From Caenorhabditis remanei (lineage: Eukaryota; Nematoda; Chromadorea; Rhabditida; Rhabditidae), in NCBI RefSeq assembly GCF_010183535.1, contig NC_071332.1:11718001-11782000 (forward strand): DNA of 64,000 nt, in the 5' to 3' direction. Of this stretch, positions 13,701 to 25,524 are shown one piece after another; positions within the stretch are counted from its first letter, which is position 1, and every line of letters starts with the position of its first letter. Position numbers and translations under genes: made by a program. Under the pieces are notes generated by a model. The model saw only the letters and a program-made list of their open reading frames with translations, did not search any database and was not told the origin of the DNA.

Positions 13701-15346
13701 CAATGTCGGGGAGGGATTAAAGAGGAAGACGGGCAAGAAAGATGAAGGTTGAAGGTGAAGCTTGGAAATGTATTATTCAAATTTTTCTAGCATAATGGCA
13801 CTTATTCATTTTAAGTTCCAGCCGTTTATCTAAGAAACCTATTTGTTCGAAGTTCCACAGTGTTTATACATTATCGTAGATTTTGAATTTCGGATACAGT
13901 ACCCCAATTATCTGCCCACTCACCTGAAATTCTGTGTTCTCAACGAGATGACCAAATCTTGCAGTTGTCTTATTGTATTTGAGTCAATGACGAACGACTG
14001 CTGCAGATTCTTGAGGAACCCAATGAAGTGAGAGGCGTCTTCGGTTTGAAGACACTGAAAATTGAATTTCTTTTAAATTATGAGAGACTAGTGAAGGTTA
14101 CTGTAGATCTGTCAGTGGAAACCTACGAAATGAGTTTGGACTCTCAAAACTCAGAATCTCGGAACCTAGCTGACCGATTAAATTTGAAAACAATATGCCG
14201 AAAGTGCTTCAAAGTCAATAAATTGGGAATGAAAACAAAAAGCTTTTGTTGGTTGAACGGGCGAGAATTGTTATGGAAAAGAAGGGGCGATAGTTCATTT
14301 GATACCACCTGCGTCTCTCCAAATCATACTGTATTCTCAAGTTTTGAGGTGCGGGGAAAAGGGCAAAAGCATATGGAAAAGGGGGCAATTGAATAATGCC
14401 CTCTCTAGCAGGCAACCACCTCTGGGAGGTGAATAAACAGATAATTCAAATAAAATTTAAGGTGTTCCATCAGAATGATACCGTATTTAACTACGAAATC
14501 TATGTGAACCCACGAGTCTAAAGAAGACCTGAACTCTCATATTTTGGCACCGAAAGGAATGTTACACCCGTGTCTGGTCCATAACACAGAGACTGTACTA
14601 GACCATATGGTAATATGGAATGACTCGAAAATTGGGTCAATCTAAAGGAACATATAGTGAAGACCCTAGACGAGAAGAGAGAGAAATGACTGTTGGGGTG
14701 TGACGAGTGTGCCAATTTCTTCTGAACACATTGACATTGGAAAAATAGAAAATGCAGGTTATGAACCGATAAGTGACGGAATTGGGTTAGACTAGTACTG
14801 CTTCGCTTCGATTTTTGTTTTTTGTTGACCGAATTTTCTTTTAGAATTGAAACAAATTTGTTAAAATTGTAATAATCGAATTGAATTCGGGTCCTGGCAG
14901 ACTATGAATTTTAAAAAGCTGGCATAACGGAGCCAATTAGAAGTGTTGTGTTAGTTAACCGGTCAGTACTTACATGCTGTGAAACCAGCAATGACATCTT
15001 CTTTTCCATTGAGTAATCATGCATTTCTTGCTGTTTTTCCTCACTCAGACCGAGTTCTTTCTGAAATTATTTTTATTGAATTCATACATTTTCCTCAAAA
15101 GCCTTACAACAAGACACTCAAAATCTTTATCAACTTTTGCAGGATCCAACGGAGCAGGTGGGGCGAAAATGACGTCATCATGAACGTGTGCCTTCCCAGG
15201 ATCATCTTTGTCACTGAAAAATAGGAAATTGATGTTTTTCTATTCAAAAAGAGGTCCAGGAATCCAGAAAATAAAAAAAACCAAACGAACCGATCTCTGT
15301 AGAAACAAGACATTGCTCGATCAACCCAATCTTCAATGTAATCCAT
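4760..15346 (-). CDS. daam-1: DAAM-family formin (FH3-FH1-FH2-DAD), about 988 aa
   Basis: Actin-nucleating and elongating formin. DAAM proteins act in cortical actin and polarity signalling. Exons (minus): 15346-15291, 15213-15108, 15060-14974, 14054-13924, 13154-13019, 11593-11507, 8267-8187, 7722-7576, 7074-6100, 6051-5221, 5176-4987, 4899-4760, all phase-compatible (2967 nt). Residues about 30-330 form the GBD/FH3 region ([28 protein letters not shown]). A coiled coil lies near 430-470. A short FH1 ([12 protein letters not shown]) is near 490-513. FH2 spans about 530-930 and contains [27 protein letters not shown] and [16 protein letters not shown]. The C-terminus has a DAD-like [18 protein letters not shown], so autoinhibition by DID-DAD contact is expected. 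The start is the ATG in the exon 15396-15291, after a possible SL acceptor (TTTTTAG at about 15397). That exon is open upstream, so a longer isoform from distal exons is possible. Confidence 0.88.
7765..8131 (-). pseudogene. Possible protein-kinase N-lobe fragment inside a formin intron
   Basis: Within the formin intron 7723-8186, the minus strand from 7962 down encodes [20 protein letters not shown] followed by VMQK. This resembles the kinase beta2-beta3 strands with the ATP-binding VAIK lysine (here FAVKV). A second open frame just upstream (8131-7949) has protein-like composition ([20 protein letters not shown]) but is not in the same frame. No Gly-loop, HRD or DFG motif is visible, and the frame ends about 40 codons later. 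If real, it is a broken remnant of an inserted kinase gene. It may be chance. Confidence 0.25.
8268..11506. other. Large formin intron (3.2 kb), no gene seen
   Basis: Intron between the exons ending at 8267 and 11507 on the minus strand. It is AT-rich with purine-rich runs around 8540-8710 and 9240-9390. No convincing coding frame, inverted repeat or RNA gene was found. Confidence 0.55.
11594..13018. other. Formin intron (1.4 kb) with an NRF1-like GC-rich site
   Basis: No gene was seen. A GC-rich palindromic motif TGCGCATGCGTG lies near 12826-12837. It resembles an NRF1 site and stands out from the AT-rich background. It might mark an internal promoter for a shorter formin isoform, which is inference only. 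Confidence 0.35.
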
Positions 15347-15396
15347 TTTGAAACCTCTGTCTGGAACTTCTCTATTTCCTTCTTTCTTGAGTTGTT

Positions 15397-16510
15397 CTAA
15401 AAAGATATAATTTATTTTGACAGAAAGAGAAAAATATCACAAAAAAGAGACGCTAGAAATGGAAACTGTACAAAATAGTATACTTCATTTAGTACAGTTT
15501 TTAGAAAAAAAAGGAGAGAAAAAGCAGAGAAAAAAGAAAAAAGAACCAATTTTTTTGGGAGAAGAAAATAAAGAATCTTGAAGAATCAAGAATCGGGCAA
15601 ATTGAAAATTAGCATTAGAAATGAAAGATTATCACAGCAGGACGGAGAATCAGATTGGCTAACTTTTTTGAAGAGGATTCGCATAAAATAGGGGAAATGG
15701 AAACTTCTCGACGGGGGGCATAAGCTTCAATGGATCAGTTGACAAGAGTGGTTTTTTGAAGGAAAAATAGAAAAAAGAGGGAGGAGAGAGAAAGTATGAA
15801 AAACTGGAAAGTTTTAGAAATAAGTAATTTATTCGTATATCAAAAGAAATTGGAAATGAGGATTCACAAAACTTCAAGAATGTGATACGGACCGACGACT
15901 GGGTATCGTCCGGATATTAAATGTGGCTTCAAACTAAATTAATTTGTTTCAAAAAACCTCGGTCGGAAAGCCTCAAAGATCTAAATTTTCCCATCCAACA
16001 CCCATATTTTATGACAAAAATCTGCATAAATTCTCAATGAAACCAGGAATCAAAAAGAGAGAAATCGGAAATAAGCTTTATGGGTGTCGGTTACGGTTTG
16101 CCGCTTCGGTTGGCAAAATGTTTTGGTCAAAAAGAAAGAAATTGAAAAGAGGTGAGAGTAAGGGGTATACTAGAGAAGGTAAGGGCCTGGAACACCTCCT
16201 CCGATACAGTTTGTTGAGATGGAAATTTGACACTTTTTAGGGGAGTGAGGAGAGAGAAGAAAGTACAAAATGAAAGGGAGAGAGAATGTGTTGAAAGGAA
16301 GAATAAGAAACAAAACACAGAAGAAGAGCAATTTGGAAGAGAGTCTAGGATAGGAGAGTAGTTCATTGGAGACTCTATCAGTCTGGTTACCAAAATATCA
16401 CCTCCGATGTTTAGGATCAGAACATCAATATGAAATCTGAGAGGAATTTTTAAGTTATTTAGGGAGGTTTATTCCATAAAATTTAATAAACACACTAGAT
16501 CTCCACGATT
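15397..16510. other. Upstream flank of the first assigned formin exon
   Basis: AT-rich DNA immediately 5' of the first formin exon I can assign. On the minus strand it would be the promoter or a 5' intron. Short ORFs occur, such as 16240 on the plus strand, but none has recognisable motifs. Confidence 0.4.
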
Positions 16511-16660
16511 AAGACGCACTCTCTGAGTCAATCGAGCATCGATCAACTGACCGTAGGCACACGAAAAAAGTAGACCATCTCCGATTTGCCTATAATTTTG
16601 ATCCAAGATAGTATCAAGTGTTCTCAGCAAATAGGGGTACTTTTTGGCCAGGTCCGTCAC
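16469..16660 (-). pseudogene. 63-codon ORF at the outer end of the left palindrome arm, captured fragment?
   Basis: The minus strand reads MTDLAKKYPYLLRTLDTILD and continues to a stop at 16469. It looks like real protein sequence. It is preceded by a splice-acceptor-like TTTTTCTAG at about 16673. The right arm carries the same sequence in inverse orientation (18310-18460), but an 11-bp deletion breaks its frame. I do not recognise the family. It may be a gene fragment caught in the inverted duplication, or part of a transposon. Confidence 0.3.
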
Positions 16661-18464
16661 TGAGTACCTAGAAAAATCAAAAAATCGATATTTTTCGAAA
16701 ATTTTTCCTGAAGAAGTTAGGAATGAAATCTCAACGGGAAGACATTGTAGACACTATTTTAAGCATTTTTTGTGTTCAGAAGAAAATTCCAGCTCAACAC
16801 CTTCATTGTGAAAATTTTCAAAATGTGTGAATTTTTCGGGTTTTTTTCATGAAATCGTTTTTATCTCGTCAGTGACACGAGAAGACGGGCTTTTTTATTT
16901 TAAATTCGGAATCTACATAAAATTTGGTATTGGAAACATGCTGTCCCTACTCCTATCTCTAGACCCAAAGAAAGATTTTTTGGGAAGAATGAGAAAAACT
17001 GCGATTTCAATTTTCAAGTCCTTCCAGTAAATTATTTTAGATGTTTCAGAATAATGGTTTTTTGAAGTTTTTCATTCAATCATGTCATTTTTATTCAGTT
17101 CCGGTACATTTTTCGATCATACCACAAAAAAATTTTCAAAAAAATTGAATTTTTTGATTTCTGAAAATTTTCTCCCGAATTGAACCATTCCGACTGAAAT
17201 GTTAAGGATAGCATTATAAAATCAGGAGAATATAACTGGAATATTCTTAAGGTTTATGAAAAACTTGATTCCCACTGTCGGGTCACCTGCTAATTACGCG
17301 TTCATGGTGAAATTCAGCGAAATTTTCAACTACGGAAGTTGGTGCAACGGTACTTCATACTTGCAACGTTATTTGACAGGGAATTGCGATGAAGATGACA
17401 GAAATAGTGAGAAAACTGCAAAAATTGATAGATTCAGCAAGATTCACGAAAAAAAACTTGAAAAGTTTTTTCCTGATATCCATAAAAAGGTCAGACCATT
17501 GAACATTTATGAGTCCTAATTTTTTAAAGCTTTTTTTCGTGAATCTTGCTGAATCTATCAATTTTTGCAGTTTTCTCACTATTTCTGTCATCTTCATCGC
17601 AATTCCCTGTCAAATAACGTTGCAAGTATGAAGTACCGTTGCACCAACTTCCCAAGTTGAAAATTTCGCTGAATTTCACCATGAACGCGTAAGTAGAAGG
17701 TGACCCGACAGTGGGAATCAAGTTTTTCATAAACCTTAAGAATATTCCAGTTATATTCTCCTGATTTTATAATGCTATCCTTAACATTTCAGTCGGAATG
17801 GTTCAATTCGGGAGAAAATTTTCAGAAATCAAAAAATTCAATTTTTTCGAAAATTTTTTTGTGGTATGATCGAAAAATGTACCGGAACTGAATAAAAATG
17901 ACATGATTGAATGAAAAACTTCAAAAAACCATTATTCTGAAACATCTAAAATAATTTACTGGAAGGACTTGAAAATTGAAATCGCAGTTTTTCTCATTCT
18001 TCCCAAAAAATCTTTCTTTGGGTCTAGAGATAGGAGTAGGGACAGCATGTTTCCAATACCAAATTTTATGTAGATTCCGAATTCAAAATAAAAAAGCCCG
18101 TCTTCTCGTGTCACTGACGAGATAAAAACGATTTCATGAAAAAAACCCGAAAAATTCACACATTTTGAAAATTTTCACAATGAAGGTGTTGAGCTGGAAT
18201 TTTCTTCTGAACACAAAAAATGCTTAAAATAGTGTCTACAATGTCTTCCCGTTGAAATTTCGTTCCTAACTTCTTCAGGAAAAATTTTCGAAAAATATCG
18301 ATTTTTTGATTTTCCTAGGTACTCAGTGACGGACCTGGCCAAAAAGTACCCCTATTTGCTGAGAACACTTGGTACTATCTTTGATCAAAATTATAGGCAA
18401 ATCGGAGATGGTCTACTTTTTTCGTGTGCCTACGGGTGATCGAACGAGTCAGAGAGTGCGTCTT
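16511..18464. repeat. Giant palindrome: two arms of about 950 bp with a loop of about 53 bp
   Basis: Left arm is about 16511-17466 and right arm about 17520-18464, in inverse orientation. Paired positions sum to 34986 along most of the length. Examples are GTCAC at 16656-16660 with GTGAC at 18326-18330, GGTTT at 17251 with AAACC at 17735, and GATTC at 17431 with GAATC at 17555. The arms are near-identical with scattered substitutions, and an 11-bp indel lies near the outer end (TCAACTGACCG present only on the left). A transcript across it would fold into an almost perfect long hairpin. I see no convincing terminal motif or target-site duplication, so it may be an inverted duplication or an unknown foldback element. 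Confidence 0.93.
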
Positions 18465-21400
18465 AAACTTCTATCCAATAATATTTTGGTTTCTGTATTC
18501 TCTTTTCAAACAAATTCAAAACGTAGGTATCTACAGTACTACAAAGCTCAACATGATTTGGCACTAGAAATTCAAAACCTTGATTTTTTTCAAAAGTTTT
18601 TGAGTTTGATCAAGAATAGAAATGCTGCTCCTTTTCTCATTATTCTCCTCTTCCGTATTCAATAATATAAATTCAAAGCGCGTGGAACAAAAATGCTGGT
18701 GCGCCATGCAGCATATACTCCCGCCGGTTTCTTGTGTGTTCCTGGACAAATAACAACAAAAAAGAGGAGATGAAGGAAGAAGAGATCATAACAAAATCAA
18801 ATAGAAAATCAGAAAAAAAGAAGAGGAATAAGTGAGTGACCAGCATGAATCCAGGTATTGTTTTATGCGGAAAAGAGGAAAAATACTGGAATTTTTTGGG
18901 CAAAACTCTAGAAACATCCTAGAAGTAGGACCGTAATCTGGGAATTCAGCGATTGGGAAATGCTCCAAATAACTCGAAACTTACAACAATTCTACTGCTT
19001 CTTCCTCTGTTTTTTTGTTCTGTGGGTTTCCGAACGAAACAAATAAATAATGAGTTTTCACTTGAAAATGTTTGTTCTCTACTCTGTTTTATTGTCTTTT
19101 TATTCCAATCAAAATATGTTTGGTTTTAAAAGAAGATTGACCTACCTACCTGCAGACGCTTATTAACTGCTTATTTTACATGAAAAGAAGAAATGAGTGA
19201 CCATCCGACAAAGTATTCCTTCTGAATCGGTTCTTTGAAGTGTGAATGAAAAGAAAAAGAAGGAAAAGAAGGGGATGGTTTTACATATGAGAAGCTGGTC
19301 ACTCAGTCAGAGGTATGGATTATATGGTAAGTGTCGGGTTTTAGATGAAGACGGAATTGAAATCAAGAACAAGAAGCTTCTGAAGACGAGAAATAGATGG
19401 GGGTGGGGGGGGGGGGGGGATTCTGGAAAAGGTGAGAAATGATATTCCGGATTTAAAGAATCTCGAGAAAAGGATATGTGGGAAACCCAAATTGGAGAGT
19501 ATTCTGGTTTTCTGAATCTCTTATGTGACATTTTCTGAACTCTCCTAGTTTTTTATGATTCAGGATTATTGGATGACTTTTTTCTTTCTAATAAAGAAGG
19601 AGGCATCATAAGAACAAAACCAAGATATTCTCAGAATATCTGCAGAAAATCAAGAAAAGGTTGGGCTGAAAGTTCGTTTTGGTTGACTGAATCGTGAGAG
19701 CATTTTATCAGAATTTCATAAAAAGTAGGAGCTTTTGATAATGCATGAATATTATTCGAGCAGATGGAAAAGTTAGTGAACACTTAAAATTATAAAATAG
19801 AGAACTGCTAAAAAAACTCTACAGAAAGAGCCGAATCAGTAATTTTTACTAGCTCGAATCTTATATTCGCCGCCTCTTTTTTCCAGAAGACGCATGCCGT
19901 AGCACATAGAAAAAGTAAACAAGAAATTGTCTGTTTTTCGAGAAATGATTCAAAAGCTACGGTTGTTTTAGATCAAGTGAAAAGAAAAGGAATCAGAAGA
20001 ATCAGAAGACGTCGAAAACAGATGAAGCCACAGTGTCCCGTTGCCAACCACGCCCCGATGAAACGAGAGAAAAGGGCGATTATGGCGGACGGTTTGTGTG
20101 TGGAACGTCCTTGGCAGAATGGGCTACCACTCGGGATTATGGGTTGAAATGGAAAATGGCAGGTGAATTGAAATAGAAAAAATAGAGCGGCATGGAGAAG
20201 AAGAAGGAGGAATTAGAGGAAAGTTTATAGGATAAAATGGGATGGAAAATTGAATAGATTTTGAATTGAACGAGCAGAATTTAATTATTTTGTTTTCAGA
20301 AAATATAGGCTTGAGGTCTGACTGTGATTTCCCAGAACTCCATGAAAAGTGATTGATCCTTCTCGATCAGAAAAGAATTCGATATGAAAAAAGAGATCTT
20401 GACAAAAAAAAGAGACATCAAAAAACCATAATAAAACAAGAAAATCTCAAGAAACAGGGAGGGCCGGTCACATAACGAAGCCATTGAAAAACTGTAAGCC
20501 TTTTGAAATTGAAGAGGTAGTCGTCGAAATGAATGGTTATGTTTCGGAACAAAAAAGGAAAAAAATAAGAGACGGGCGGCGTGAGTTGAGAGAAATAAAG
20601 GGGCATTTTGGAGTAGCCATACGGATAAAAAGTGAAGTGTCAAGAGGCTAAAGAGGGAGGAAGATATTGGAGAATAAGGAGGAGGAGGAGGCGGGATTTC
20701 GTATGGTTTGCAACGGGAAAAATATGTTTCATAAGGAGAAAAGTGATGACGTAGAAGGAGCTTTTGTAGAAAAAAGAAACATGGAAGTCACGAGTCTAAA
20801 ATTCAGAGCAGCGGTTTTTTTTCTACTTCGAGAGTGTTGGCTATACAGGTATACAATAAAAAACGATTGTTGGAACATCAGTCAATCACTAAGAAGTGTG
20901 ATAAGAAGTGACACTACCCTCCACCTACACTTATTATTTTGAAAAAACTGGAAAAGTTTGATAAGGAATGAGCAAGACAACAAATGACTCACAACCCACA
21001 AAAACCATATATTTAACTTAACGATGCACTTCTCCAAAAGAGCTACTTTGCATAATCCGGGACCTTTTGATGTGCCCTCAACTGGCTAACGTATAGTAGC
21101 CCTTGACCCTTTTCGCAATTCAATACGTTCCTCTTTTTTATGAAAATGTATTCATCGAGGTGTCTCTATTCATAATAATCATAAAATGCAGAGGAATGGG
21201 ACACTGTATGCAAAGAAAACGGGCGGTACAGAACAAGAGAGAACTGAGTGACCTTACTTCACTCAAATTATTGGTCAAACGTGCGTGCCAACGGTTTTTG
21301 GAGTTTTGAAATTGTGATGGAACTCAAGAAAGAGATGGCTTTGATAAGATGTTCGAGTTTGTATTCTGAATCTCTTGGTATTTCTCCGAGCTTCAGAATC

Positions 21401-22072
21401 TGGAGACTGGAAAAAACGTTTTTGAGAGCCTTCAAATGAATGGTTGTTCCAATGCTCTCAGAAAAGAGTCAAATGACGGTCCAACCAAAAATGGGAATGG
21501 GCGGTGCATTGTTTCTCGACACTCAAGTGATTCATGATCGGCTTGGCGCGGCGCCAGCATCAATTATAGTATTTTAGGGGACACAAGGGGGACAACAGAT
21601 GGTGGAATATAAGGGAGGGGAGGGCACCTTCTGGGATTAGAAATAAGAAGAATGATGACAATGTCACATGGTCATTTTGCAGTTTATTTCTGAAAAGAAA
21701 TTCAGAAGACGTTGGAGAGAAAAGGATTAGAAGTTTCGGAGAAATGAGGGCGGGGGTGGAACAGAAGTATGATGTTTGTCTTTTTGTATGACGGCATTTT
21801 AAGTCAACGGGAGTCAGTGGACAGTAGGATAATCATTATTTGAGATTCAGGAAAATTTCGGAATCAGATGTTGGAAAGTGCAACAGAGGTTCCAGATTTT
21901 CCAGGCAGAGGTATCAGTATTTTTACGATATTTAACGGTAATCGTTTCATTATTTGCCCACAATTCAATTAATATCTTTGAAAACTCTGAAAATATCAGC
22001 ACGAAGAGATCTCTCAAACATACAAGAATGTTACAAACTTCATGTTTGACCATTTTGATTAGTCATGTTCCA
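18465..22072. other. Gene-poor DNA between the palindrome and the MITE
   Basis: AT-rich non-coding DNA, possibly upstream regulatory DNA or a 5' intron of the formin. The only distinct feature is the poly-G tract at 19399. ORFs of up to 115 codons here (for example minus 20643-20296) have low-complexity, Phe/Leu-rich composition and look random. Confidence 0.45.
19399..19419 (+). repeat. Poly-G tract (G5-T-G15)
   Basis: Five G, one T, then fifteen G, followed by GATTCTGG-like sequence. Such tracts can fold into G-quadruplexes. In C. elegans, G-tracts of this kind are deletion-prone when the FANCJ-type helicase DOG-1 is absent. Confidence 0.95.
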
Positions 22073-22080
22073 GTCAGTAG

Positions 22081-22574
22081 CAGGCTTGTTCGGAAAAAAC
22101 TTTTCGGAAAATCGGAAACGGATTTTTTTTTTCCGATTTTCCTTTTCGGAAAATCGGATATCCGAAATTTTTTCCGAAATTTTTTTTCGGAAAAAACCGG
22201 AAAATTCGGAAAATTTCGGAAAATGACAAAAACTACTTATTCGGGCCTGAAATCACGGAATATAATTGAAATATCAATGATATTATCGAGAGTAAACAAT
22301 AAAAACAACATATTAATTGTCAGGGCCGCTATTCTGGTGGTCAAACCCATCAACCGAATGTTTTGTTTTATTTTTCAGTACCTCAAAAAATCAAATTTTC
22401 CGACTTTTTTCGGAAAATTTTCCGACTATTTCCGAAAATTTTCCGAAAAACCAATTCGGAAAATTTCCATTCGGAAAAAATTTCCGAAAAAAAAGATCGG
22501 AAAATTTTCCGTTGGAAAAAAGTCGGAAAATCGGAAAAATCGGAAATTCCGATTTCCGGTTTTGAACAAGCCTG
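22081..22574. mobile_element. hAT-like MITE, 494 bp, with 8-bp target-site duplication
   Basis: Terminal inverted repeats CAGGCTTGTTC (22081-22091) and GAACAAGCCTG (22564-22574) are perfect over 11 bp. They are flanked by the direct repeat GTCAGTAG at 22073-22080 and 22575-22582. An 8-bp duplication with a CAG..CTG terminus is typical of the hAT superfamily. Subterminal regions are packed with CGGAAAATCGG/TTTTCCGA-type motifs in both orientations, giving strong foldback potential. The core (about 22230-22380) is unique. There is no transposase, so it is non-autonomous. ORFs crossing it are by-products of the repeats. Confidence 0.85.
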
Positions 22575-25405
22575 GTCAGTAGTCATCTGCCGACCATTTG
22601 AACTTTGGATAATCCGAAAATACTTAGAAATGTAATCCTAAAAAAAAGTGAGTCATTCACAGAATACAGTATTCCTGGACACAAACTACGAACTACGGTA
22701 CACTTTGTAATTTTCAAAAATCGTCTATAATCGTTTTCTTCATTGCCCTCGACGATTATCTACTGTAGGCCGCTGTATCAAAATAAACGCGGGAAATATA
22801 AATTTCGAATCTTCCAAAAAACTGAAAGAAAAAAGAGTTTACGACGGGTAGACATTCAAAAGATTCTCCAATTTTTATAGCTTTTTGATCTTCCTTTTTC
22901 TTTTTTCCTAAAAAAGGGAGTATAAGTAAGGTCGTTGAGGTAATAACTAGAAATGATGGTGATGTTCATCAAATAGTAAACAGTAGACTTATCCGAAAAG
23001 TGGAGGTAAAAAAGGAATTGGGAAAAATTGGAAAAGTTCGGAGTCTCGTGTTCTCGAATGGATCAGAAAACATTTTCCAGAAGTTTACTTTCGGAGGGAA
23101 AACAAAAACAATATGACGTAAGATTTCAGAGGGTTTTCTGGAAAAAGGCCTTTCGGAAGTTTAAATGATTTCATAAATATGAGAGCTCGTTGGTATAAAA
23201 CAGTGCTTGGCATTTTTCTCATGGCACTCTCTGATATGATCTGAATGGCTTCAGACTGGGTGGAAATTTAACATCAGTCTATGAAAACTTCGAATTCAAA
23301 AAAATCTTGGTACAACTTGAAGTTCTGGGTTCCTAACCTACATTCTTAGCTTCCAAATAACGGGTAGTTGGTAATGCTTCTCTATTCCTGATGATCAAAT
23401 ACCAAAAGGTTATTCCAAAAGAGAATAGGGGATAAATGTGCAAACAAGCGTTCCAACCATATTTGGGAAGAAGAAAGAGGACAATAGTTTATGAGGGTTC
23501 GGGTAAACCGGTCCATTGAACAGCTGTATTTGGATAAGGGAAATAGGTAACTGGTTGGCAACTGACTGGATCAGACTATCACAATAATTGTAGTTGTATC
23601 CAAGACATCAATAAAGAAACAGAATTGTATTAGAAATTTTGGAAGTATCAGAATTCAGAATGAGTTATGCAAAGATGTATAGACAGTTGTAGCCGTATGT
23701 ATTATAGACAAAAATTTTCAGGATAGAGGATTTGTAAAAATATTTAATCAGTCATAATCTGTAATGTTGGTACAAAATCAGCAGACCTGGAGAACGTGGA
23801 TCTGGAGAAGCAGATAAATAAGTTCACGGACAAACCGAAGATTATCTATGTCATAATTGGATTTCAGACCATCTAAATAATCTAAAAAATAACTGGAGCT
23901 CAAAAGAAACATTTCTTAGATCAGCTCCATAACTGTTCCAATGGGATACGAACCCAGATATGGATATCTTAGTTTCAGATGAAGACGTTTTCCATCTACA
24001 GTACGACAAGAAATGATAAAAATAAAAAGAGATGATCATAAATCATAGAAGAAAAAGCTAAGAAAGAATGCAAAAAAGGCGCAATTTTGTTCCCAAAAAA
24101 TGGCTTTGAAACCTAACATGTCGTTTCTCTCCGAAATGCCTACTACTAATGTTTACCGCGTGGATTGTTGCTCACTTCGTCTCATTTTCTCTAGCCGAAG
24201 GAGCCAGTCGGTTTCCGAAAACTGACGGAATGGCGCGGCGGTCATCTACCAATCGGAAAGTGAGTGAAAAAGCACGTTTTCACACGCAATTTGGCATCTC
24301 TGGAGATTAGAAAAGTGTTGGTTCAATTGGTATTTGGGTTGAAGATTACTGACAGACGGAAAATGATTGGAATAAAACAAAAGGATCAAGTGGGAAAGTG
24401 ATGGTGTGGAAAAATTATAATATTCATCGGACTAGTTGGGAAGATTTTGAACCCGGATGTTTGGATGATAAATTATATGAAATGAGAGAATTAGATAGAG
24501 GAGAGATGCAGGCAGATAGACAACAAGCACCCGGAATTACAGAAATAACTGCATGAATAAGGCTTTATAATAGGTACTATCGATATGATAAGATTTTTGG
24601 ATCTCTCTGTGTCCCGTTCAACTGGAAAGTTTCAAAAATTAATATCAATCAAAAATTGCACACTGTTCTGGCATCTAGACATCTGAATAAGGATCTCGCT
24701 AGTTCAGGAATTCAGTGTAAATTCAGAATACATGTGACATTCTGAACATAGAAATAGAAAAATCTGAAAATGTAGAGATATCTACCGAGAGACCTAGAAG
24801 AAAAGCTGGAAATGTTCAAAACATTACTTTGGGAACTTTAAAATTTGGGCTTACAAAAACGAGATTCTGGAAACCTGAGAATATTTCAGAGATTCAATTC
24901 AAAATTGAAATCCTACTAAACCTTTCTCAAGTCTTGAGTACTTACTGACACTACAGTAATCCAATTTGCTACAACCGAAATCAAAAAGTTGAAGAACAAA
25001 AGCTTCTGATGCCGCCAACGAGTAAAGTACTTCTTCACCACCTGAACCTAGTTTTTTTCGATTCCGAATACTTCTCACTGTTCACCCATATTGTTAGTCC
25101 ATCCATCCTTCTCCTCCCACTTTTTCTCCGAATGACTACGTAAGAAAAGCGTTGCGAACGAACAGTCAAACAGACATATAGAAACGCAGAGATCGAAACA
25201 GAGAAACTTCTCAGAGAGAGGGTGTTGCGCAAAAAAAGTGTTGGTGACTATGTGTACATGGTTGGATGATTGTCAAGCGTCAAGCACACCTGGTAGAGAA
25301 TGACAGAGGATGGATGAACTGGTTGCTTGAGAGGAAGAGAGAGAGCGTGTATTGTATTGTACCTACCATCGTGATGACATGGATGACAACAAATAAAACT
25401 AGGCG

Positions 25406-25524
25406 GCTGATATTCTGAGAAGGAGGATATTTCTGCGGCACCGTGCCGGTAGAAGCTTCTGGTTTAATGTCTTCACAATGTCTTCTGGAGTTACGCTTCG
25501 TTTAGGTTCGAAAGAAATCAGTGA
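25406..25524 (-). other. Exon-like patch, low confidence
   Basis: On the minus strand this reads EPKRSVTPEDIVKTLNQKLL then PARCRRNILLLRISAA and a stop. Codon use and composition look protein-like. The first part faintly recalls the KSPADIVKNL start of MO25/CAB39 proteins. No flanking exons were found. It could be a distal alternative exon of the formin, a decayed pseudogene, or chance. Confidence 0.2.

Noticed and set aside
14028..14396. 122-codon plus-strand ORF
   Set aside because: It starts antisense to a formin exon and continues into its intron. No domain-like pattern.
22081..22635. Several overlapping Lys/Phe/Ser-rich ORFs
   Set aside because: They are by-products of the GGAAAAT/ATTTTCC arrays in the MITE, open on both strands.
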